Both the position numbers and the translations under genes were made by a program. Positions 46,623 to 57,691 of a DNA stretch of 64,000 nt are shown one piece after another. Origin of the DNA: Maratus speciosus (lineage: Eukaryota; Arthropoda; Arachnida; Araneae; Salticidae); contig OZ010788.1 in the NCBI GenBank assembly GCA_963932465.1, positions 194,744,559 through 194,808,558 on the forward strand, read 5' to 3'. Under the pieces are notes generated by a model, which worked only from the letters and a program-made list of their open reading frames with translations, was not told the DNA's origin and did not search any database. Positions within the stretch are counted from its first letter, which is position 1, and every line of letters begins with the position of its first letter.

Positions 46623-47992
46623 CCCGCCAGACAACAGTTCTCTTTACCTGCTTTGACGAGACGAAGAACACTATATTATTGTTATTGCTTGACACCTTCC
46701 ATTAATATGGAATATCACTATGTCGATACGGATTAAATCCTGGAACTTCACATTCCGAGAAAACCGAATCAAGTCAAAATAAATTATTAGTTAAAATGTA
46801 CGCGTAGATAAAACAAACGCTCAGTTTGAATTACAAACGAACATCCAATTCGAACGAAAGGCATCTAAAACGCATGCGCAACTAGAGTGCCGCCTGGTGG
46901 TTAATGCGGAACGGAGTTACAAAGTGTCTTAAAAGTAGACACTTGCAGATTTTTAAGACACCTTTCTCAGTTCGTTTACACCATGATCATAGTAAGACAC
47001 TTATATGTTTTAAATTAAGACATCTATCATGACTGAATTTTCAGATTCAGATACTTAAGTGTCTGAAATACCTTTTCAGTCACATATGTGTCTTAATTTA
47101 AGACGCCTCTATTTGCAGTGAAAGAATCGAAAGGAAACGGAAATAATTCCGCTTTATACAGGTTTCCGTCTTAGCAGATAGTTGGTATTATTTCTGTTGG
47201 AACCATGCAGTTGTTTTCATTTAAGATAATATTCCATTATAGAAATATTTCATTTTTCTAGATTTTACTGTTGTAGCATTACAAATTATTACAAGTGAGA
47301 TACTTTATGTCATAGTGATATGAGTCCCATTGTTTTAGGAACTAAAAAACCAGGATTAACACCAGCTTTGTGGAATTATCACTTATATCACTCTTCTTAT
47401 TTATAGATTGATATGTCTACATACTTTCCTCAACTTTTCGAATTTAATTCTCAAAGTTAATTTTCAAATTTATGTGTGACTCAAAACAACAGCAAAATTA
47501 TTAAATTTTTACTTTTCATTTTGGGAATTTTCGACCGCTTGGTTTTTATTGTCCCAGTCAGTCACCTGACCTCGCCCCATCTAAGGCCAGATATGGGGAT
47601 ACGCATGTACAAAATAATTATAAGAAAAAGAATGGAGTTATTTATTTGCTGTCTTGTATATTGTAGGCGAATCTTTTTATCTATACGACAGTTTTAATGC
47701 GCTTTACTCAGGTTTTCTTTTGGATTTTTCAGCTAAAAAATATTTTTTTACACAAATTTCACACGCACATATATATATTGTATGAAACGGTAAACCAAAT
47801 TTTCCTCTGGCGCCCCCTTCGCGTGGCGCCCAGACGCTACGGCTATGCTTCTTGCTCCTTCTTGTCGTGTGTTAGCACTTTCCTACGGAAAAGAACATGC
47901 CTGTCTCGGCCGCTTGCAACATTCCTCTTTTTTTTTTTTTTACTAGGCTGGAACTGGATAGTACGGAGGGCCGGATAGTCCGGAGTTTACTG

Positions 47993-48325
47993 TATCTTTT
48001 TAGGGTTTCTAAATTGATTTGTGAACGTATAATCGTAAATTAATTAATATTAAAGTATTAATTTATAAAAGCATATATATTTTTAAATATTACACTCTTC
48101 ATTTTTCATTTATAATTTATTTCTTACATTTTAATTATTTAAATTTTCCTTGTTGCAGTTTCACAGCCACTTGGCATGTTTTGGAGAGCGTTTATTGGCG
48201 CATCATTAATTCCATCGTTGTTTAAAATCTTAAACAATTGTACAGAGTTACAAATAATATTTGACGATTTATCACCTGGTGGCCGGCTAACGGAAAAATG
48301 CCTTAATCGGAAACACACCTGTGAA

Positions 48326-48383
<58 letters not shown>

Positions 48384-49255
48384 TATAAATAAATAAATAT
48401 AGTTCTAGCATATCTAGAAGTGGGTTAAAAATTGATTACAAAATTCCATCTTTACATACATAAGTCAGGTTGAGCTAAATAAAAGTGTAAAAAAAAATAT
48501 AATTTTTCTCACTACATACGGCTACAGTCTTGCATTTCTTTACCAACAATATGCCAGTTATCCGATGATTTTGGTACATTCGACACAGATATTTTGACGT
48601 TTGTGAGTTTTCTTACTTTTTTATAGAAATGCTTATAAAACTCGGGTTCATTTAGGATTAATGACAATCTACTGTATGTAACCTGAAGAGATTTTGAACG
48701 TTCAGTTTAAAATGACCGCACAAAATCGATACTTTTTTTTTTTTAAGATTTCAGTTTTAAAATATTTCAATGGTTTTTACGCACTTCTATAATTAAAATT
48801 CTGCTCCGTCTATGATTTGCACCTGCGTTGATGTTAGGACGTCCTGACGTTGCTAGGCGTTACTTGCTCTAATAAACCGTAAGGAGAGGGGGGAAAAAAG
48901 CCTACTAAAGATTTATGGCGCTTCCTATGGGGCTTGCAGAACATGAGACGCGAGGTTTTTTTTTATACACATTCGAATTTAGCTGAAAAATCCTGGTTAT
49001 TTCCGTCTGCCTGTCTCAGGCTTTTCTGGCTGTGTTTACGTCTGAACATTCTAGGCCTGATTTTTGCCTGCCTCAAAATTTTATGTGTTGACAACCCCTC
49101 CCCCTCCCCCCCAAATTAAGTCATTTTAAAAAGGCATTTATTAGATTCAGGTATAAATTTCATTTGGAAACTGGACTAATTTAATAAATATTAACATCAT
49201 TTACAATATTTAATAATTACCTTAATACCTTACAATATTTAATAATTATCTAAGC
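47993..49255. other. Region between elements
   Basis: Holds an (ATT)n microsatellite at 48328-48382, a likely right end of another pogo-like element (ATGACAATCTACTG then TA near 48660-48676) without a visible left end, and short near-tandem ACAATATTTAATAATTA words at 49204-49248. No coding evidence. Confidence 0.5.
48328..48382 (+). repeat. (ATT)n microsatellite
   Basis: About 18 uninterrupted TTA/ATT triplets. Confidence 0.97.
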
Positions 49256-49923
49256 TAGCGTTTCCCAAACTATGGGCCTATTGTTCCACTAGTGGGTCGC
49301 AGAATGATCCTTTATATTTTCCCTAAATATATTATTAAATTAATCTCCTGTAAAAATATAACAAACACTATATGTTACATATGTAACATATCTTATCTTG
49401 TAAGATATCTTTCAAGGAAAAAAAAAATCGTGAAGGATTAAAAATAAACAACTTGGTGAAAAGACGGTGTTTTATTATTATCGTGTAGAGAGCGACTTGA
49501 GACTAGAATTAATATGCTTCAATTCAACCCTAGTATAGACTCTCTCATTGGTGCAAAATAATAACATTATATATGCATACCATTATAAATTGTATTGGTC
49601 TTTAAGTGTATTATTTTAAAACGTATTAAAAACGCATTTTTCCATGCGCAGTAAAAGAAGAATATATTTTATATTTGTAATCACATTATTATTAATATGA
49701 TTATCCACATTTGGATTACCTATAACTGATTTCGTGTATGTATGTTTTTATGTTTGTGATACTGATACGTGTATATTGTTTTCATGTATAAAAGAAGAGC
49801 TTTAATGAAAGTTCTGCATCATAAATAATACAAAAGCCTCTACATAAGTACCTACATATCAAATGGATCGCAAAACATTTTTCAACTAATTGGGTTGCTT
49901 AACAATAAATTTTTGGAACCATA
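49256..49923. mobile_element. hAT-type element, TTTCCCAAACTATGG family
   Basis: 668 bp. Left TAGCGTTTCCCAAACTATGG with GTGGGTCGCAG inside; right complement TATGGTTCCAAAAATTTATT with AATGGATCGC inside. This end type is common among hAT (Charlie-like) elements. Flanks ATCTAAGC and GTCTAAGT match at 6 of 8. Confidence 0.65.
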
Positions 49924-49989
49924 GTCTAAGTTGTGTATAAATATTGGCAAGTTACGAATACCGAGCATATACTTTAATATCATGTAGCG

Positions 49990-50171
49990 TAGTGTTGCCA
50001 GCTGTCCCGTGGTGTCCAAATACTCTGGACACCAGTATTTTAAAGTAATTTTCTCCGGCTTATCTAATGGCAGAATTATATGCCATCAAAGAGGGCGAAA
50101 TAAACTGTAAGAAATTAGTGGTGTACAGAACATTTGGAGCCCCGATTTACGCGGGACACCTGGCAACGCTA
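49990..50171. mobile_element. MITE, TAGTGTTGCCAG ends
   Basis: 182 bp. Left TAGTGTTGCCAGCTGTCCCG, right complement TAGCGTTGCCAGGTGTCCCG, 17 of 20 matched. No clear target duplication. Non-coding. Confidence 0.75.
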
Positions 50172-50418
50172 GCACAACTTATAACTTAAATATTATACGG
50201 AGGATGGGTAAATGCGAAAGGGGAAGCTAGTGTGCCTTGGACACCAATTGGTGCAAATCAGGCTCTGGAATATTGTTTGAACATTTGGGGCCTGTGCCCC
50301 GATCACTACAACAGAAATGACATAAAAATATTTTGCTTCGTAATTGTATTTAAAGAAGTTTTTATTAAATTCGTTCACATTTCAAATATTCACAGATAAT
50401 TAAAAAATTATTGCATCA

Positions 50419-50688
50419 GAGTGCGGTTTGCATTATAAGACTTGCCAGTGCGACAGGATTTTCGAGGGAAAATAGTTAACTTTTCCTTTGAACTATTTTT
50501 TGCGAAAAAACATCGACCATTTGCAAGTGTTATGGTAGTCAACCGCACTCCAATAAACAATTTGTTAATTTTTTTATGAGATTTTGACACGTGAGCCCAC
50601 TTATGAGCTTCTTTGAACTATTTTTTTTGTTTTGTTACGAAAAATTCCACTTCTTGAAAGGTCAGTTATGGTTATAAACCGCACTCCG
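50419..50688. repeat. Inverted-end repeat, GAGTGCGGTT
   Basis: Left GAGTGCGGTTTGCATTATAA and right TTATAAACCGCACTC; a further ACCGCACTCC copy at about 50540. May be a MITE with a partly tandem interior (~138-bp spacing). Confidence 0.45.
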
Positions 50689-50699
50689 ATACCATAATT

Positions 50700-53348
50700 C
50701 GTTAAATGTGTATAATTTTTTTTTAAATCTGTGCTTACTTATGGATATCTTGGAAAAACTTTCTCTTAAAAACTGAAATTAAAAAAAAGAGGGGGGGGGG
50801 TAAACTTTCTAGAAAAGAAATAGAAAACTAATGTAAAAAAATATTCTGATTTAAATAAAACAACATTTAACAACCCTGCGATTCTAAACAATAAATAAAA
50901 AGCTCAAATCTTTTATTTCTTAAATGGAAGTATTGCATGCATTTTTATTTACTGAATACAATATGCCATTCTTTTCTTTCTTTCTTCCTTTCTTTTTTTT
51001 CTTTTTGTAGTGAGAATGAGAGGATGTGATCATTTGTTAGACTCAGGGCCTCAGACAGAAAAAAAAGAGAAAAGAAAAGAAAAAAAAATCAGAATGATTC
51101 ACAATAAGAGGGAATGGAAGGGAGAAAGTGAGATGTGCGTTTCCCTTTATTAATTTTGGAACGATTTATTCATTTCACATGTAAAGACTAAAGAAGAAAG
51201 AAGAAGTTTAAAAAAAAAAAAACAACAACAAAAAAAAAAAAACAAGCACTTATATTGCTATGAAAATAAAATTATCAAATTCTTTTCCTAGCTTATCTTT
51301 CCTAGCTTTTCTTTTGCTAGATTATACGAAACCCTCTTTTTTTTAAAAAAGCAAAACAACAAACACCCCTGCAATTCTCAGTCTCTCCGTCTAAATTAAA
51401 GCTTATACAAACTACACATTCTAAATAAATTATAATATTCGCTTTGGTCCTAATGGATCATACCAAAAGTATACAAGAACCCCCACCCCCCCCAAAAAAT
51501 AAACGTTCGAAGCGTATTTCGAGGTTTCTGCAGAATCTAAACAAAGGACTAAACTGATTTCCCTTAATCTTAAGGATTTCTTTATTATTATTACCTGTTT
51601 TTGATTGCTTAGTATCTTTGTTTCTATTATCAATAAGTACAATAAAAAACAAACTAACGGAATTTTACGGAATTTTAATGTCGTATCAAATTCAAATTCT
51701 GAACTCTATGATGCACTCAAAGGCCAGTGCTTAACTATGTAAAAGATTGCCGAACGGTTTACATTCGACATTTCAGAAACTTTTCTGATAGTTTTTTTTC
51801 CTCTCTAAAACCAAAAACTATAAATTGAAAAATCCAACAAAATGCGTTTTTCAGAAACATCTATAACATTAAAATATAAAATGTCCTACATTTTAGCTAA
51901 AATTATTTTAATAAAATAATCAGACGATTATCAAAAGTATAGCTACTTTTAATACCAAATAATATAATACATTTAATTTTTGTAATCGTAACAGCTGGTT
52001 TTGTTTAAAGTCTTACAAGTGTCCGATAACTTTGGTGAGATTATTTTCTATCATTTTCATACAAATTAATAATTTTAAGTATTGAATCTTTTTTGTTCCC
52101 CCAAAATTTTGAACGATTTATTACAGCAGCAGAAATACATAATTTAAAATAATTTTTATACTTTTTACATAGTATTTGATTTTCTAAAAATTTTAAATTA
52201 AAAAAAATTAATTTCTAATTCTGGATTTTTCTAAGCGCCCACTCACTTTTGTGACCTACGTATATCGAAATAGCTGATTTGGAATTTTATTGGTTATACA
52301 TAAATGTCTAAAAATAAAATTGTCCGTTTAGGTAGCATTTTTTACATTCGATAAAGGTATTAAGATCACTCTAAATTTTACAGAAGTAGCAAAACCAGTC
52401 GGGAGAGAATTCCTCTCCTTTTTTTACTTAATTTATTATTGTTGTTCAAACGCAAGCTAAAACTTTTCACGTTTATCTATTTATTTGTTTGTTTCGAGTT
52501 AAAATATCTTATTACTCTTACATGGAGTGGATATTTTTGTCATATATTCAAATCAAAATAGACGATAAGAATTACGTTAAATTAATTCACACTTCGAAAA
52601 ATAAAGAATGTTTTATTCTCCTATAATTTTATTTTATTTTATTCAATTAGCTATTAAGGTTTATATTTTTAACAAACTAATTTTTATGAAAAATTACTTC
52701 ATACAGTACATGATCTGGCCAATTCGATGAGGTAGATAGTCAAGACCTACAATGTTTTAAGGCGTTTATACTATGAAATATGGTGGTCAATAATAAAGAT
52801 AAATTTATCTAGGTATTTAACAACTAGTTTGACGAAATTGCGTTGTCATTGCCATTAGCATTTAGAAAATATTAAATTTCAATAGAATTTTGAATAGTAA
52901 AAAATGAGGCAATGTTTTTTATTCGTTTCTATAGCAACTCAGATAAACAACAACAAGCTGCAGAAAAAAATGTTAGTAATTTTAAAAAATAAAAACGTAA
53001 AAGTGGATGCGAGTTATTTAAAATAGTAGTAACGGTCACGCTATTGTGATTATCTAGAATAATCGTGTTCATTAATGCAGTGGTATTCACTACGCGGCTC
53101 GTGGACCCCATACAGCTCCGCATCTTGGGCACAGTTAAAATAAAATATAAATATAGTATACAAAACATATGGAATCTATGTAAAATGTGTTTTTTTAAAA
53201 ACCTCGCGGCTGTTTTTAAAACCTAATACAATAAAAATAAACACAAACCTACTACTCATAAGGTTTCAATAAGATTTTAACCATTTAATAATCCCAATAC
53301 TGAAGTAGAATATTTCAAGTCAAGCCTTAGCATTTCATCTCACCTTTA
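50700..53348. other. No recognisable feature
   Basis: AT-rich, with polypurine and polypyrimidine patches at 50975-51110 and A-runs near 51210. A CAGTGGTATTCACTACGC hAT-like left end occurs at about 53078 without a visible partner. Confidence 0.5.
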
Positions 53349-53583
53349 CACTGTAAAAAAATTATGTAAAGTCATTCCATAAAATTGGTGGCAGCCTTGC
53401 TGCGTCCATTTTATTGTGTAATTTAACCGATATAACTGGTGTTACGTTACACTAACGTGTAATATTACATCAATTATATCAGCTTAAATTACACCTTTAT
53501 ATAAGTCAAATTACTCCATAAATTTGGAGGCAGCATCTTGCCGCCAATTTTATGGAGTAACGTTACATAATTCTTTTGCAATG
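53349..53583. mobile_element. Palindromic MITE, CACTGTAAA family, copy 1
   Basis: 235 bp, nearly full-length inverted repeat. Ends CACTGTAAAAAAATTATGTA and (complement) CATTGCAAAAGAATTATGTA; inner TCCATAAAATTGG matched by its complement. TA on both sides. Same ends and size as 56410-56645. Confidence 0.82.
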
Positions 53584-53994
53584 TAAGGAACAACCCTATA
53601 TAATGGATTTTTTTAATATTAAATTGGTAAAATTGGTTAAAATTAATTTTTAAGCATTAATAATTAATATATAATAGCAATTTGTCAGATACTAGCTGAC
53701 AAGTCCGACGTTGTCTGTGCCTGGGATTTAAAAAATAATAATAATAAAATAACCACAAAAATAATAAATAGCAAAGGACAAAATTTACTACATTTCAGGG
53801 TTGGAAAAAAGCTGCCTAAATTTTAAAAAAGCTGGTTTTAAGCTTGTTTTTTTTCTTTTTTTCCAAAATTGGATTTCATTACAGTGAAGCATTTGAATTA
53901 TAAACTACATGTTTTAAGTATTTTATAATTAGTTTTAAAGTCATTTAATTGAGTTACAGTTGCAATTTAATAAATAAATTATTTTTTCAATAAT

Positions 53995-54160
53995 GAAGAT
54001 AGCGGTCTGCACTGGCCGACATTTCCAGGCCCGGGCCCGGCCCAACTCATAGAGAAAAAAAATTAGTCCTGGCCCGGCCCGTAGAAAAAAAAATAATATT
54101 GACCCGGCCCGATAAAAAAAATTAAAAGTTCGGCCCGAGCCCGGTCCGAGTGAATTTCTA
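53995..54160. repeat. GGCCCGG-rich dispersed repeat, copy 2
   Basis: GGTCTGCACTGGCCGACATT, then GGCCCGGGCCCGGCCCAACT and three further GGCCCG(G/T) blocks alternating with A-rich blocks. Confidence 0.7.
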
Positions 54161-54414
54161 CAAAACATTGATTTTTACGTCGAATCGGTTAAAAAATTTT
54201 CTCGTACGAGGAGTTCTGACCAAAAATATTTACCTTAACTTTTTTTTTTCATGTTTATAATCTTAATTTTTATAGAAGTGCCGCAGGCTGCGATATTTAT
54301 TTTTTTAATGAATCTCTATTTCTTGAAGTTTCTCTATTTTCTTCAGTTATCATTAATTTTGTTAATCCATATTCCATGTATAGAAGTGTTAAAAATCTGA
54401 AAAAGGCTATACAG

Positions 54415-56329
54415 TAGGGTGTAAAAAAATCATGATTTTTTTAAAAAAAATAAAAAAAAATCGGATTTTTTTTTTTATTTAAATCAGATTTTTATGATTT
54501 TTTTCTCAGCGTTCAAATACTGAATAGCTACCAAGAGTTTTAGGTTTTCCAAAACAATTAAACCACTAATTATTAACATAATCTATGCTTTACTCTTTAA
54601 TTAATAAAATTATAATTATTAGTTAGTAATTACAGAAATTATAAAAACTGCAAATTAGTAGTTTCATTAGGTAGTATCATATAATGTTATATACATTAAT
54701 AGTGTAATAATTGTGTAAAACTTTATAAATACTAGCGATATTTAACATTTATTAAAATTATTAACTGCATTTTATATTAAATAGTTAATACTACTTCAAA
54801 TTAATAATTATTAAACAATTAACTCTCTAATTAGGAACATATTATACATTTTTAAGCCTTAATTATTAAAATGATAATAATGTAGTATTCATTTTAGAAG
54901 GAAAAAGGGGCAGGATGCTAGTTCCAAAGAAAGGGTACTATTTCATGAAGAAATATATTAGTAATATGTTTAGTAATGATATAAGAAAAAAAAAATAGAA
55001 TAATTTTTAGTATGATAAATAATGTATCCTTAATTTTTAATAATTTTATGAATAACAAATTGAAAAATACAATTAAATAACATATTTTAATAATATCCTG
55101 TATTTCTAAAGAAATAAAGTTGTATATTTTTGCAAGATCTTGGCCACATGAATTTATAAATACTGTTGAATGGGGAAGTTTTTTACAAGAAATCTCTGGC
55201 TACAACTACAGATGAATTTCAACTATTTTTTTTTTAAGGCACGGTGCATTTTGCCAATTTCAGAAGGGGCATGGTGCAGCACCATTAAAAAAGTCCTAGA
55301 AGAAATAGTATAATTACAGGATTAATAAAAACTTCAAATAGGTAATTTCATTAGTAAAACAAATAACAAAACTAACAAATATTATTTGCAGCTCGTTTTG
55401 CATTTGTATTTAGAAAAATTAATGTAAACCACCAAAATCTAAACTTACACACACGTATGTATATGATAACCAAAAGAATTATGAAAATGAGTTAAACCCA
55501 CTCATATAGGATAAATCTAAGTTAGCCACTTATATCTGAAATCCTCAAAATATTTAAGTAACAGCATTATTACCTCTCAGTGTGGATTATTAGCTTTCAA
55601 TGGTTCTTCTTTTTTTTTTTTTTTTTTTTTTTAAGAAAAATTTTGTTGCCTTTTCAATCCCTAATTATTATTTTTTATTTAGTATATATGAGTTACAAAG
55701 TTAAAAACATGTATACCGAAGAAGCTCTTGCTGAGCTTAGCATTTTTATACCAATTATTTCTTTTTCTCTTATGCATACATTTACAATTTAGCTTTGAAA
55801 AGATGTCATTATTTCATTCTTCTTTAACTTTGGATTGCTATTAATTACTATTTATTCTTTTACTTGTAGAAATGTTTGCAAATGTGTAGAAAAACACTTG
55901 CTATGTGTAATTATATATAAAATAATACATAAATTGATTACCTAAAGAAATTTTTGACATTGCAAATTATATTAGATTTAAATATAATTTTAAAATGAAA
56001 CTGCTTGAATTTGGATAAAAACTTAAAAACAATGCTTTTTATAAACTCAACTGTTTTTAATTTTTTACAATACACATGAATTAAGCTTAGAAATAATTAT
56101 TTAAAGTTCCTTTTTTGTTTATTCATAAGTCAAAATACCAGTAGAAACTTTCAAATTATGTTTGTTAGATTTTAATACTTTTTTTTTTTTTTTTTTTTTT
56201 TTTTTGACATTTGAAACATTTAGAAAATTTTTGATTTAAGTCAATGATTTTTTTTAAAAAAATCGGTTAATTAAAATCAGGATTTTAATCGCTGATTTAA
56301 ATCAACTGATTAAAATCGTTGACACCCTA
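54415..56329. mobile_element. hAT-type element, TAGGGTGT ends
   Basis: 1,915 bp. Ends TAGGGTGT(A)AA and (complement) TAGGGTGTCAACGATTTTAA, with many AAATC/GATTT words next to both. Perfect 8-bp duplication CTATACAG (54407-54414 and 56330-56337). The same flank without the insertion occurs at about 56688-56706. No transposase. It holds a second copy of the repeat interrupted at 20300-20730. Confidence 0.92.
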
Positions 56330-56409
56330 CTATACAGTAAAATCTTCTATTTATTTTTTTAATGAATCTCTATTTCTTGTATGTAAATGTTTCAGCTATC
56401 ATTAATATA

Positions 56410-56645
56410 CACTGTAAAAAAAACACTGCCAGTTTTCCGGTAGGAATCGGAAAAATAGTTGCCCTTATCATACCGGAATAATTTCCGACTCAGCTCGGAA
56501 TAAAATCCGTAAAAATAAGGTAATAGTCAGTAAAATGGTATTTTACGGATTTTATTCCGAGCTGGGTTGGAAATTCTTCCGGTACGATAAGGGCAACTAT
56601 TTTTCCGATTCCTACCGGAAAACTGGCATTATTTCTTTTACAGTG
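56410..56645. mobile_element. Palindromic MITE, CACTGTAAA family, copy 2
   Basis: 236 bp, arms of about 105 bp: CAGTTTTCCGGTAGGAATCG against its complement at about 56608, and TCGGAATAAAATCCGTAAAA against its complement. It splits a flank that exists unsplit at about 54345-54365. Confidence 0.88.
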
Positions 56646-57019
56646 TTGTTAATCCATATTCCATGTATAGAAGTGTTAAAAATCTGAAAAAGGCTATACA
56701 GTAAAATCTTCTAAGACGGAATTGCATAGAAAAGAAGAAAAAAATGCGTTACAGACAAGTTCCCTTCTTAGCAAAAGTAATATATTCTTTTCTTACTTAT
56801 TAGCATATTAATTAGTATAATTTTGCATGGATCAACACGTTTTTCAGTTTAAAACAGGGTTCCTTCATAGGCAGGTTCCTTTTCACACATTTTACTATCT
56901 TTTAATTTAGCTATATTTTAATATGCGTAGAAATCTACTATTCTTTAAAAATAATAAATTTTAATGTTTAAGTGTAGAATAATGGCGATTCAAAAATGTG
57001 TGCATTTTTTTGAAAAATT

Positions 57020-57225
57020 TTTGGGCCAGGCCTAATTTAACTGACCTTTAAATGGACCAGGCCACGCTGAGACAATGATTTTCATACGGGCTGGCTCAAA
57101 ACTAGGCCTGAAAATTTTGGGCCGTGAAGACTAAGAATGAAACCAGGCCCGACTATGTACAGAAAAATTAAGTTAGGCCCGGCCCGAACAGAGTGGAGAG
57201 CAGGCCCGGCCCGTGCAGATCTCTA
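57020..57225. repeat. GGCCCGG-rich dispersed repeat, copy 3 (inverted)
   Basis: Contains GGGCCAGGCC, GGCCCGACTA, TTAGGCCCGGCCCGAACAG and GCAGGCCCGGCCCGTGCAGA, ending with the complement of the start words of copies 1 and 2. Confidence 0.7.
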
Positions 57226-57487
57226 AATGAAGACATTAATGTTAGAATAACTCATTCCTCGCCACTAATATTGCTACAAGTATCGATTATCTGTTATTTA
57301 AAATCAACTACAAACATATTATCGTCTGTGTTTTCCCTTTTTTTCAAATATCTCACAGATTTAAATATATAATTTGATATATGGTCAAGGTTCAATCAAG
57401 CATAACTCATTCAATTTTAAAGATACGTGTATGCAGTTTTTGTAATGATTTGCTGATTAAAAAAAATTACATCCTAATAGACGAATT

Positions 57488-57614
57488 AGGTAGCTTTCAT
57501 TACAAAAAGCTACCTCTTGCAGCCGTTCGGAGGAAAGCGATTTCAAAAAATTTTGGTATATTTTCATCGATCATGACCCCCAGACCCCGAAACCACCCTC
57601 CGTTCAAAATTGAC
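57488..57614 (+). repeat. 128-bp hairpin repeat, copy 2
   Basis: Near-identical to 39891-40018 and also ends in an (AT)n tract (57614-57649). It lies just upstream of the reverse transcriptase remnant. Confidence 0.9.
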
Positions 57615-57691
57615 ATATATATATCCATATATATATATATATATATATAATAAATGATCTTCAAAGTACATATTTAGATAATTATAACTGG

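Larger units (their letters stand above)
42648..47120. mobile_element. CACTG-ended DNA element (CMC/EnSpm-like)
   Basis: 4.47 kb. Ends CACTGTAAAC and (complement) CACTGCAAAT, flanked by AAA on both sides (42645-42647 and 47121-47123), a 3-bp duplication as in EnSpm. Both subterminal regions (42650-42870 and 46920-47110) are dense in GTCTTAA, TTAAGTGTCTGAAA and TTCAGAC words in both directions, as in CMC elements. Contains a foldback, two nested pogo-like elements and a 78-codon frame. Confidence 0.65.
36356..47992. mobile_element. Outer pogo/Tigger-like element, expanded by insertions
   Basis: Matching ends 11.6 kb apart: left CAGTAAACTCCCGACTATCC, right (complement) CAGTAAACTCCGGACTATCC, one mismatch in 20, and both followed inward by GGCC. 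TA flanks both sides. Original internal sequence survives at 36376-36730 and about 47900-47990; the remainder is later insertions and arrays described separately. No transposase is readable. A pair of unrelated copies of the same family is an alternative. Confidence 0.6.
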
